A stretch of DNA of 64,000 bases from Herbaspirillum sp. AP02 (GTDB lineage Bacteria > Pseudomonadota > Gammaproteobacteria > Burkholderiales > Burkholderiaceae_D): NCBI RefSeq assembly GCF_015767275.1, contig NZ_JADWMY010000005.1, positions 186,001 to 250,000 on the forward strand, written 5' to 3'. This document shows, piece by piece, positions 29,009-37,301 of this stretch. The stretch's first letter is position 1, and each line of letters opens with the position of its first letter. The notes beneath the pieces were generated by a model. It was not told where the DNA came from, made no database searches, and saw only the letters and a program-made list of their open reading frames with translations. Made by a program: the position numbers and the translations under genes.

Positions 29009-29749
29009 TTAGCCCCACAGGGTCTCGATCTCGGCATCCAGGAAATAACCCGCGCCGCGTTCGGTGCGCAGCAGGGTCGGGTTCTTGGGATCGGCTTCCA
29101 GCTTGCGACGCAGGCGCAGGATCTGGACATCGATGGCACGGTCGTAGACCTCATCAAAGGCGCGCGTGCTTTCCAGCAGGTGCTCGCGCGAGACGATGCG
29201 CCCCGGCGCGCCCAGGAAGGCCACCAGCAGGCTGAATTCGGCATTGGTCAGGCTCACCTGGCGCTGGTCCGGCGCGGTCAGGCGACGCGTGTTCAGGTTC
29301 AGGTCCCAGCCGGCGAAGCGGTAGGCACGCGGGTGCTTGCTGCGGGTCACCGGCGCGGCGGGGGCGGCTGACGTGGCGGTGCGGCGCAGTACGGCCCGCA
29401 TGCGGGCCAACACCTCGCGCGGTGAAAACGGCTTGGTGATGTAGTCGTCAGCCCCCAGCTCCAGGCCCATCACCATATCGGCCTCTTCATTGCGCCCGGT
29501 CACGCAGATGATGGACATGCTGCTCTCGGCCCGCCAGCGGCGCGCCAGTTCGGCGCCATCGATGTCGGGCAGACCGAGGTCCAGCAGCACCATGTCATAG
29601 ACCGATTCCTGCACGGCGCTTTGCGCCTGGGCGCCGGTGGCGGCGCTGTCCACCGAGAGGCCATGGCCGCTCAGGTAGTCGACCAGCAATTGGCGCATGG
29701 CCTGGTCGTCATCGACGACCAGCACCCGGATGGGAGGGGTAGTGCTCAT
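29009..29749 (-). CDS. OmpR-family response regulator
   Basis: This 246-aa regulator has a receiver domain (residues 7-120, acidic pocket VVDDD, phosphoacceptor D57 in LLDLGLPD, Lys in ITKPFS). A winged-helix DNA-binding domain follows (about 145-238, ending RTERGAGYFLDAEI). Its ATG overlaps the hybrid kinase stop as ATGA, so the two are probably translated together and form a pair. AAGGA precedes the start. Confidence 0.95.
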   Translation of the reverse strand: MSTTPPIRVLVVDDDQAMRQLLVDYLSGHGLSVDSAATGAQAQSAVQESVYDMVLLDLGLPDIDGAELARRWRAESSMSIICVTGRNEEADMVMGLELGADDYITKPFSPREVLARMRAVLRRTATSAAPAAPVTRSKHPRAYRFAGWDLNLNTRRLTAPDQRQVSLTNAEFSLLVAFLGAPGRIVSREHLLESTRAFDEVYDRAIDVQILRLRRKLEADPKNPTLLRTERGAGYFLDAEIETLWG

Positions 29750-31827
29750 GGAGTTCCTTGTTCGGTATCGGGCAGCGCGGTCATGATAGCGCGTCGCAAT
29801 GCAGATCGCTCAAGCGGCTTGCCCAGGCCGGCGACACCCAGCGTGGCCGCCAGTTCCAACACGTGCGGCTGGCCGGAGCACAGCACCACCGGCAGATCGG
29901 CGCGCATTTCGCGCAAGGCCACGATGAGGGCGTCACCCTGCATCTGTGGCATGTCCAGGTCGGTGATCACCAGATCCACCGCCAGCGGCTCCAGGGCGAA
30001 TTCCTCCAGCGCCAGCAACGGGTCGTCGAAGACGATGGGCGCATAGCCCAGCGCATCCAGCCATTGCGCGCACAGTGTGCGCTGGCCCGCATCGTCGTCG
30101 ACCACGAAGATGCATTGGCCCTGGCCGCAGGCGACTTCATCGTCATTAGGCCGGCTGGTGCTGGTCGTCGATTCCGGCGCCGGTGCAGGGGGCGCCCTAT
30201 TTGTTGCGGCTGCGGTTGCGGTTGCAGCCGGCAGCAACAGCCGGAAGCGCGTGCCCCTGGTATCACTGGCAACGGCCACGCCGCCTTCATGTTCGATGGC
30301 GATGCCGGCGACGATGGCCAATCCCAATCCGGTCCCCTTGCCGCCCGGACCGTCGCGCGTGGTGAAGAAGGGTTCGAACAGGCGCGACAGGTGCTGCGGG
30401 GCGATGCCGCTGCCGTCATCCACCACCTCCAGCCACACCGCCTGCTGCTGTGGCAGGTCGCCAGCCAGGGGCGCTTCCGCTGGCGCCTCCCCGGCATGCA
30501 GGCTGACCACCACCCGGCTGCGCGCGGCCTGGCTGGCATTGCGGATCAGGTTCAGGGCCACGCGTGAGAGTTGTCCGGCATGGCCTTGCACCGCCAGCGG
30601 CTGGGCCGGTGGCAGGAACTCGATCACCACGCCGGCCCGGCACAACGGTCGCGCCAGTTGCACCGCCTCGGCCACCGGCTCGCGCAGGTCCAGCAGGCTG
30701 CGTTGACGATCGCCGCGACGTCCCGCCAGCAGGATCTGCTCCGTCAGTTCGCGCCCGCGACGCACCGCCGACACCACCTCGGACAGCGGGCGCTGGGCCG
30801 GCGCGTCCGGGTCCAGCTGTTCCTGGGCCAGCTCGGCATAGCCGCCGGCAGCACCCAATACATTGTTGAAGTCGTGGGCAATGCCGCCCGCCATCAGCCC
30901 CAGCGATTCGAAGCGGCGCATCTGTTCCATCCGTGCCGCCAGCGCCTGCCGCTCGCGCATGGCCACCGCGATGAAGAAGGTCAGGATCGCCAGGCCGGCC
31001 AGGTCGACCTGCAGGCTCCAGGTACTGTCCAGCCCTTCCTGGCGATAAGGGCCGATATCGTAGAGCGTGAGCAGGACCGCCATCACCGCGGCCAGGCTGG
31101 TCACCAGGGTGGCACTGCGCATGCCGCCGTACAGGGCGGCTCCGGCCAGTACCAGCGACAGCAGCACGCGCTGCACCTCGCCCGACCAGTCGCAGGCGGC
31201 GCACGCCAGCAATACCGCCACCACGGCCACGGCACCGAGCACCGAAGGCCGGTCGCCACGCAGGCTGCGCCAGTGCAGCTGCGACCACACCAGCCAGGTC
31301 GGCGTGAGCACCAGGATCGCCAGACCATTGCCCACCAGCAGCGTGCGCCATTCTGCCCACCATCCGGCCGGCATCACATCGGCCGCCAGGGTCGCCCCCA
31401 GAGCGGCCACCAGCGCCACCACCAGCAAGGGCAGCAGGGCCAGGAAACGCCCCAGTTTGTAGAGGCCGTCGAATTGCCCGTCGCGACTGACGAAGCGCCG
31501 CCCCAGCCATAGGCAGGCGACGATCTGCACCACGTTCAACAGTGCGAAGCCGGCATCGACCTGCACCGGCAGGCTATCGCGGTCGCCCACCACCAGCATG
31601 GCCACGAACACCGCCAGCAGATACGGGAACCAGTCTCGCGCCGGCTTGCGCCACAGCAGCGCGATCATCAATGCGGGGGCCGGCGCGGCAATCGGCGCCA
31701 GGGTGGCGCTGTCCTGCAGATTGGCGGCAGGACTGGCCAGGAGCGTGTAGACCACGCCGCACAGCAGCGCCGACAGCAGGCTGCGAAACATGCCGGCCAG
31801 CGGGCGTTGAGAAAGAGGGGGGGTCAT
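29746..31827 (-). CDS. Hybrid sensor histidine kinase with MASE1-like membrane domain and receiver
   Basis: This 693-aa inner-membrane kinase begins with about eight hydrophobic segments (residues 15-290) resembling a MASE1 sensory domain. A short coiled linker and a dimerisation/phosphoacceptor region (GGIAHDFNNVLGAAGGYAEL, H318) follow. The ATPase domain has N-box NLIRNASQAA, DDGSGIA and GTGLGLAIV, and a C-terminal receiver spans about 575-690 (VITDLDMPQMQGD as phosphoacceptor region). The start at 31827 has GAGG upstream and lies nine bases after the end of the ClpP-like membrane protein gene. Signal unknown; likely partner is the OmpR-type regulator. Confidence 0.9.
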   Translation of the reverse strand: MTPPLSQRPLAGMFRSLLSALLCGVVYTLLASPAANLQDSATLAPIAAPAPALMIALLWRKPARDWFPYLLAVFVAMLVVGDRDSLPVQVDAGFALLNVVQIVACLWLGRRFVSRDGQFDGLYKLGRFLALLPLLVVALVAALGATLAADVMPAGWWAEWRTLLVGNGLAILVLTPTWLVWSQLHWRSLRGDRPSVLGAVAVVAVLLACAACDWSGEVQRVLLSLVLAGAALYGGMRSATLVTSLAAVMAVLLTLYDIGPYRQEGLDSTWSLQVDLAGLAILTFFIAVAMRERQALAARMEQMRRFESLGLMAGGIAHDFNNVLGAAGGYAELAQEQLDPDAPAQRPLSEVVSAVRRGRELTEQILLAGRRGDRQRSLLDLREPVAEAVQLARPLCRAGVVIEFLPPAQPLAVQGHAGQLSRVALNLIRNASQAARSRVVVSLHAGEAPAEAPLAGDLPQQQAVWLEVVDDGSGIAPQHLSRLFEPFFTTRDGPGGKGTGLGLAIVAGIAIEHEGGVAVASDTRGTRFRLLLPAATATAAATNRAPPAPAPESTTSTSRPNDDEVACGQGQCIFVVDDDAGQRTLCAQWLDALGYAPIVFDDPLLALEEFALEPLAVDLVITDLDMPQMQGDALIVALREMRADLPVVLCSGQPHVLELAATLGVAGLGKPLERSALRRAIMTALPDTEQGTP

Positions 31828-31835
31828 GGCAAGCC

Positions 31836-33410
31836 TCAGTTGCGCGAATACAGGACCCGCAGCGCCACCCTGCGCTCTTCCGTTGGCAGCTGGTTGACCG
31901 CGCGCAGGTAGGCGATGGAGGCATCGCAGGTGGCATCCGGATCGGCCTGGCGACGCAGCGCCGACGACAGCAGCTTCAACTGTTCCTGCGTCAGGGGCGC
32001 CAGCGCCTTGCGGAAGACGCGGGTACGCTCGGCCAGGGTGTAGCGACCGGCATTGGCCGGATCGGCGTCGCGCATCAGGCGCTGGGTCATCTGCTGCTCG
32101 CGGCTGGCGAACTCCTGCGGCAGCACTGCCTGTGGGGCCTCGCGACCGGCGGCAGCGTCCGCGCGCGAGCGTGGATAGATCAGTTCGGTACACGCCGCCG
32201 TACTGATGCCACGCAGGGCGACCGCTTCATCCAGCAACAGTTGCTGGAACTCGGCCAGGGATTCATCGGAGGCGATCGGCAGCAGGCGACGGCTCAGCAG
32301 GCCGACCTGCTCACGACCGACCGCCAGGATATCGGCATCGGAAGCATGCGCCTGTACCTTGGCCCAGGCCAGATCGATGGTGCGGGCGAAATCGGCAGGA
32401 TGGTAGCGCGCCATGATGTCGAACAGGGCGCCTTTCTTGAACTCGGCTTCCAGGATATCGCGTGAACTGGCGATGGTGGCGATCTGCGCAGTCTCGCCAC
32501 CTGGCGCCAGGCGCGTCAGGACACCGGCCTGCAGCAACTGGCCCAGCTCCGGATACCAGCTGCGGGCGGCCGGGGTATCGGCGATGCGTTCGATGAAATC
32601 GTGCGGCAGACCCAGCTTGCCGTAGGTGTCGAAGGTCAGCTTGCGGTCGAAGCTCCTGTTGATGCGATCATCTCCACCCACCGTGTAGAGCGTATGAAAA
32701 CCGATATGCGCGCGCGGGTCCATGGCGCGGTCACGGCCGGCCAGAAAGGCCAGCGTGCAGGAAGAGGAACACTCCTGCTCCACATAGGTATCGAGCCGAT
32801 GGCGCCGGATCACCTCGCCCACCAGCTTGCCCTCGCGCACCCAGCCCCCGGCGGAATACAGCACCACGGTCTGCACCGAAGGATGCTGCAGCAACAGGTG
32901 CTCCAGGCCATCGGCGGCGCCATCGTTCATGCCACCCTGCAGCAGCAGCGACTTGCCATCCACCCGGAGCTGGTAGACCACGGGCGGCCCCAGCTGTTTG
33001 CCCAGGGCGATCTCGAACTGCTCGCGCAAGGACGGCGCGGCGCGCCAGGTGCTGCTGGCCATGCTGATGGCGCCGCAGACGATGAGGAACTTGACCACCA
33101 CCTCGGCCCAGCGCCGCCCGCCCCGCGCCACGTGCTTGCCGGCCGAACGCCAGCAGCCGCAGACGCCCCAGGTCCAGGCCAGGTAGCTGAAGGCGGCGAT
33201 CCCCAGCACGCCGGCCATGCCATAGCGTGCCGGCATGTCATTGGTCAGGCGCGCCAGCACCGAGATGGCCAGTGCCGGCACCAGCGAGGTCAGCAGGACG
33301 GTATGCAGCCAGTAGGAACGGCCCAGCGAATAATCCCCGCGCCAATGACGGCGCAGGAAACTGGCGGGCGGGCTGACGGAAACGGAAGATCGGTTTACTG
33401 CCTGGGACAC
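31836..33410 (-). CDS. Membrane protein with ClpP/crotonase-like periplasmic domain (COG3904-like)
   Basis: This 524-aa protein has three membrane segments (about residues 35-120). A domain then recalls COG3904 proteins of ClpP-like fold: TVVLYSAGGWVREGKLVGEVIRRHRLDTYV, then EQECSSSCTLAFLAGRDR with the would-be nucleophile serine, then HIGFHTLY with the candidate histidine. A long helical C-terminal region of about 250 residues follows. The start is GTG. It precedes the hybrid kinase in the same operon, so it may process or sense an envelope substrate for that kinase. Protease activity is inference. Confidence 0.75.
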   Translation of the reverse strand: MSQAVNRSSVSVSPPASFLRRHWRGDYSLGRSYWLHTVLLTSLVPALAISVLARLTNDMPARYGMAGVLGIAAFSYLAWTWGVCGCWRSAGKHVARGGRRWAEVVVKFLIVCGAISMASSTWRAAPSLREQFEIALGKQLGPPVVYQLRVDGKSLLLQGGMNDGAADGLEHLLLQHPSVQTVVLYSAGGWVREGKLVGEVIRRHRLDTYVEQECSSSCTLAFLAGRDRAMDPRAHIGFHTLYTVGGDDRINRSFDRKLTFDTYGKLGLPHDFIERIADTPAARSWYPELGQLLQAGVLTRLAPGGETAQIATIASSRDILEAEFKKGALFDIMARYHPADFARTIDLAWAKVQAHASDADILAVGREQVGLLSRRLLPIASDESLAEFQQLLLDEAVALRGISTAACTELIYPRSRADAAAGREAPQAVLPQEFASREQQMTQRLMRDADPANAGRYTLAERTRVFRKALAPLTQEQLKLLSSALRRQADPDATCDASIAYLRAVNQLPTEERRVALRVLYSRN

Positions 33411-33516
33411 GTGGTGCTTTTCCTCGATGCGAGCGCGCGTGCAGCGGGCTCGTCTTCAATGACGGGTGACTTTATGCAGCCGTGAGCATAACCCAGCTTG
33501 GCCCGGGTGTCGGTTT

Positions 33517-35172
33517 TCAGCCACCGTGACCGGGAATGCGCGACAGGTCGACTTCGTCGATCTGGCTGGCATGCATGAACTGTTCGGCATACTTTTCATA
33601 GATGCGTTCCCGCACGAAGAGGTCGAACAGGTCCGGGTCGATATGGTCGCGCGCCTTGAAACCGGCCAGGATTTCCACCGCCTCGTTGAGCGTATTGCCG
33701 CGCTTGTAGGGACGGTCGGCGGCCGTGACGGCCTCGAAGATATCGGCCACCGCCATGATGCGCGCCTGCACCGACATCTGGTCCCGCGTCAATCCCTTGG
33801 GATAGCCCTTGCCATCCATGCGCTCGTGGTGGCCACCGGCAAATTCGGTGACCCGTGAGAGTTGCTTGGGCCAGGGCAGCGACTCCAGCATGCGGATGGT
33901 GATGACGATGTGGTTGTTGATGATGGCGCGCTCGGCGTCGTTGAGCGTCCCGGCGCGGATGCGCAGGTTGCCGGCCTCTTCGTCGTCGAGCAGCTTGCGC
34001 AGTTGGCCATCCGGGCCGCGCCAGGTCCGCTCGGCAATATCCAGCACGCGCTGCTGGTCTTCGGCGCGCATGCCTTCGTTGCCATAGTTGATCTTGCGCA
34101 GGAAGGCGCGCTCCTCATCCATCTGCAGCACGTCGGCCTGCAGGGCGGCATCCAGCGCAGCCGACTGGTCCGCGCTCAGGGCCGTGCCCAGCGCCAGTTT
34201 TTCCTGCAGCATGCGGATTTCGGCGTCACGCTTCAAGACTTCGAAACGGGTATCGATCAGGTGGATGCGGTCGAAGATGGTTTCCAGCTTGGTCGCCTTT
34301 TCGACGATATGGCTGGGCGAACCGATCTTGCCGCAATCGTGCAGCAGCGCCGCCAGCCACAGCTCGCGACGGTCGGCGTCGGTCATGCGGAAATCGGCCA
34401 GCGGGCCTTCGGTGGCATTGTGGGCCGCCTCGGCCAGCATCATCGCCAGCTGTGGCACCTGCTCGCAATGGCGGCCGGTATGCGGGGATTTTTCGCCGAT
34501 GCCGATGTTGATCAGCTTGATCAGGCTTTCGAACAGGTTTTCCAGGCGACCGATCAATTGCTGGTTGGTCATCGCCATGGCCGCCTGCGACGCCAGCGCC
34601 TCGATGAAGCGTTGGTCGGTCTCGGAGAAGGGGATCGGCTCGCCGCTATCGGCATCGATGGCATTGATGAGCTGCAACACGCCCACCAGTTCGCCTTCGT
34701 GATCCTCCATCGGCACCGTCAGGATGGACTTGGACCGGTATCCATACTTCTCGTCGAACAGGCGCATGCCGTTGAAGTTGAAGCCGCTGGCCTGGTACAC
34801 GTCGGGGATGTTGACCGAATTGCGGGTATTGGCGGAATAGGCCGCCACCGCCGCCAGGTTGGGCTGGCCGTCGGGCAAGGTCAGTGCGATGTCGGGAATC
34901 GAGATCGGCTGGCCGCTGCTGCCGCCCTGGTGCATCTTGAGGGTCTGGTTGACCGAGATGTAGAAGCGCAGCGCGTCGCCACTTTCGGTGATGCGATAGA
35001 GGGTCCCGCCATCGGCGCGGGTGATGTCGCGCGCGGTCAGCAGGATACGTTCGAGCAAGAGCGGAATATCGCGATTGCTACCCAGTTCGCGGCACAGTTC
35101 GGTGAGCCGTTCCAGCCGGTGCGCGATGTCGCGGTGCTGGCCGGCACTGGGACTGAGGTCGTGGATATTCAT
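33517..35172 (-). CDS. GAF and HD-GYP domain protein (cyclic-di-GMP phosphodiesterase-like)
   Basis: This 551-aa cytoplasmic protein has a GAF domain (about residues 30-205) and an HD-GYP domain (about 215-530). The metal motif LLHDCGKIG (HD near 278) and the HD-GYP signature HHERMDGKGYPKG are intact, so cyclic-di-GMP hydrolysis is plausible. About 90 residues between HD and GYP (EIRMLQEKLALGTAL to RAIINNHI) are longer than usual and helical. ATG 35172 has GGGGAG upstream; an upstream in-frame start at 35307 is less likely. It lies upstream of the membrane ClpP-like gene in the same direction. Confidence 0.92.
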   Translation of the reverse strand: MNIHDLSPSAGQHRDIAHRLERLTELCRELGSNRDIPLLLERILLTARDITRADGGTLYRITESGDALRFYISVNQTLKMHQGGSSGQPISIPDIALTLPDGQPNLAAVAAYSANTRNSVNIPDVYQASGFNFNGMRLFDEKYGYRSKSILTVPMEDHEGELVGVLQLINAIDADSGEPIPFSETDQRFIEALASQAAMAMTNQQLIGRLENLFESLIKLINIGIGEKSPHTGRHCEQVPQLAMMLAEAAHNATEGPLADFRMTDADRRELWLAALLHDCGKIGSPSHIVEKATKLETIFDRIHLIDTRFEVLKRDAEIRMLQEKLALGTALSADQSAALDAALQADVLQMDEERAFLRKINYGNEGMRAEDQQRVLDIAERTWRGPDGQLRKLLDDEEAGNLRIRAGTLNDAERAIINNHIVITIRMLESLPWPKQLSRVTEFAGGHHERMDGKGYPKGLTRDQMSVQARIMAVADIFEAVTAADRPYKRGNTLNEAVEILAGFKARDHIDPDLFDLFVRERIYEKYAEQFMHASQIDEVDLSRIPGHGG

Positions 35173-35642
35173 GCTGCCATCTCCCCAGCACGGCAGTGGT
35201 GGCACGGGCCGTAGTGGCAGGCTCGGGCTGCTGGATGGACTGCTGGCGACATGCTGCTCCCTGATGCGTTGGCGTATGGACATGGCACGATGATTGCCGG
35301 CCGGCAAACCCGCGTTTTCTTCAGATGCTTTTTGGGCATCGTGGCGATTCTAGAACGACGGCGCACGCCGTCTTGCAGCGAACTTGTGGGGATTTGGGCG
35401 CCAATTCTACGCTTGCCACGGCCGTTGCAGCCCGATGCTGCGTATTTCCGGCAGTCGCCACGCCACTGCCGAGCTCAGGGATATCCTGATTGCACTCCGG
35501 CCCCGAATCCCTTACCATCACGATCTGTTGCATAATTTGCCACATCTTCCGCAAAACCAGTCCCGGCGGGGGTTTCCGGGCTGCAACGCGTTCCTGTGAA
35601 GCATCCATGCTCTTGCAGGGACCCATCCTCCTAAAAGCGGCA
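35173..35642. other. 470-nt divergent region between HD-GYP and phosphodiesterase genes
   Basis: No gene is convincing here. It must hold promoters for both divergent genes. CATAAT near 35530 on the plus strand could be a -10, but I find no matching -35. Some short frames exist without recognisable product. Confidence 0.5.
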
Positions 35643-36422
35643 ATGACGATGCGTGTAGAAATTCTCGGCTGCAGTGGCGGCATCGGTGGCAATGGCATGC
35701 GCACCACTTCCCTGCTCATAGATGACGATATCCTGATCGATGCCGGTACCGGCGTGGGCGACCTGTCGCTGCAGCGACTGGCGGCCATCGATCACGTCTT
35801 CATCACGCACGCCCACCTGGATCATATAGCCTGCCTGCCCCTGATGATCGACAGCGTCGGCGACCTGCGCAGTACCCCGCTGACCATGCATGCCACGGCG
35901 CAGACCCTAGAGATCATCCGCAAGCACATCTTCAACTGGCACATCTGGCCCGACTTCAGCGTCATCCCGAATGCCGAGCGACCCTTCCTGCGTTTCGCCA
36001 CGGTTGAGCAAGGCCAGGCGGTCCGTATCGGCCAGCGCAGCATCACGCCTCTGCCGGCCACGCACACCGTACCGGCAGTGGGTTATCACCTGCACAACGA
36101 ACATAGCGGCGCCTCGCTTGCCTTCAGCGGCGATACGTCCATCTGCCCGGCGCTGTGGGAAGCCCTCAACCGCATCGACGCCCTGCGCTACCTGATCATC
36201 GAAGCCGCCTTCGCCAATCGCGACCGCGAGCTGGCGCTGCTCTCCAAGCACCTGTGTCCCAGCCTGCTGCTGCAGGAACTGCAACACCTGCAGAGCACGC
36301 CGGAAGTGCTGATCACCCACGCCAAACCCGGTCAGATCCAGGAGATCGCCAGCGAGATCGCCGCCGGCACTGGCGTACATCATCCCCGCATGCTGGCCAC
36401 CGGCACCGTGCTTGAGTTCTGA
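35643..36422 (+). CDS. Metallo-beta-lactamase-fold class II 3',5'-cyclic-nucleotide phosphodiesterase
   Basis: This 259-aa MBL-fold protein is of CpdP/class II cAMP phosphodiesterase type. The class signature THAHLDHIACLP supplies the HxHxDH metal site (H56, H58, D60, H61). Further histidines appear in LPATHTVPAVGYHL, and FSGDTS and LITHAKPG complete the site. It should hydrolyse cAMP or cGMP. It converges on the FecR-TPS-cyclase block, so a cyclase and a phosphodiesterase flank the secretion genes. The start may be 35643 or 35649; neither has a strong RBS. Confidence 0.87.
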   Translation: MTMRVEILGCSGGIGGNGMRTTSLLIDDDILIDAGTGVGDLSLQRLAAIDHVFITHAHLDHIACLPLMIDSVGDLRSTPLTMHATAQTLEIIRKHIFNWHIWPDFSVIPNAERPFLRFATVEQGQAVRIGQRSITPLPATHTVPAVGYHLHNEHSGASLAFSGDTSICPALWEALNRIDALRYLIIEAAFANRDRELALLSKHLCPSLLLQELQHLQSTPEVLITHAKPGQIQEIASEIAAGTGVHHPRMLATGTVLEF

Positions 36423-36440
36423 AGCCGACCGGCTTCGTCA

Positions 36441-36477
36441 AAAAGGGCGCCGCACGCAAGTGTCGGCGCCCTTTTTT
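36441..36477. terminator. Bidirectional terminator between phosphodiesterase and FecR genes
   Basis: Stem GGGCGCCG/CGGCGCCC (36445-36452 with 36464-36471) is flanked by AAAA on the left and TTTTTT on the right. It serves both converging transcripts. Confidence 0.9.
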
Positions 36478-36499
36478 CAGGCTTGCTGCAGCGTATGGA

Positions 36500-37279
36500 T
36501 CACTGCGCTACGCAGGCATCCAGCTTGGCCGCACCGATCTTCTGCGTGCCGTTGTTGCCATTGCTGCTGATGGCCGGCGGCATGGTCACCTGCACGCCCT
36601 GCGACTGCGGCACGATCACCGGCGGCACGATCCTCGACTGCACGAAACCGAACTGGCCGGCACTGAAGACCTGCGAACCGGCCGGGTTGGTCACCACGAT
36701 GGCGCCGGTCACCACATCCACGTGCAGACCATTGTCCGGCGGCTGGCCGCTGGGAGTCGGCACGCCGCCGCAATCGTTCTGGCAGTACAGCGCGCCGAAG
36801 TGAGTGCCACGAATACCGATGGTGGCCGTGGGCGTATCGAAATTGACGGCTTCATGATTGCGCTTGCCGACCAGTCCGGTCACTGCCCGCAGGCCGCCCT
36901 TGACCAGGCCGATGGCCACCGAGTCGTTCTTCGGTTCCTTCTCGTCGTAGATGTACTTGTTGACCGCCACCTCGGTCCCCGGACGCAGGACGATCTCGGC
37001 ATTGTCCAGGAACTTGACGCGGGTATAGGTCTCGCGCTCAGTGATCAGGGTATCGCCCTGCAGGATGGCCGATTTCACGGCCAGCACCACGCGCGCACCA
37101 TCGGCATGGCGCGCCGTAAGCACACCCGACAGATGGGTCACCTGGCCGACCACCGGCTGCGCCTGCGCCTGGGCCGGGGCAGCGACGACCAGCAGCCACA
37201 GCACCAGGCTCAACGCCAGCAGTTGCCCGGCCACTTGTTGCCGGACCAGTCCCGGCAGGTTTTGCTTGAAGGAGTTCAT
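36500..37279 (-). CDS. Secreted FecR-domain protein
   Basis: This 259-aa exported protein has a signal peptide (about residues 1-45, ending AAPAQAQA). A FecR domain follows (about 50-190) with ILQGDTLITERETYTRVKFLDNAEIVLRPGTEVAVNKYIYDE and NFDTPTATIGIRGTHF. The tail is Pro/Gly-rich. No membrane anchor is seen, so it is periplasmic or exported rather than an iron anti-sigma factor. It is the last gene of the cyclase-TpsB-TpsA-FecR series, 22 bases after tpsA. I chose the ATG that directly precedes the signal peptide, although its RBS is poor. Confidence 0.88.
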   Translation of the reverse strand: MNSFKQNLPGLVRQQVAGQLLALSLVLWLLVVAAPAQAQAQPVVGQVTHLSGVLTARHADGARVVLAVKSAILQGDTLITERETYTRVKFLDNAEIVLRPGTEVAVNKYIYDEKEPKNDSVAIGLVKGGLRAVTGLVGKRNHEAVNFDTPTATIGIRGTHFGALYCQNDCGGVPTPSGQPPDNGLHVDVVTGAIVVTNPAGSQVFSAGQFGFVQSRIVPPVIVPQSQGVQVTMPPAISSNGNNGTQKIGAAKLDACVAQ

Positions 37280-37301
37280 AGGCGTGATTTGATCCGGTTC
37301 A

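Noticed and set aside
36500-37279. FecR protein as an iron-responsive anti-sigma factor
   Set aside because: It has a cleavable-type signal and no cytoplasmic anti-sigma part. No sigma factor or TonB receptor gene is nearby.
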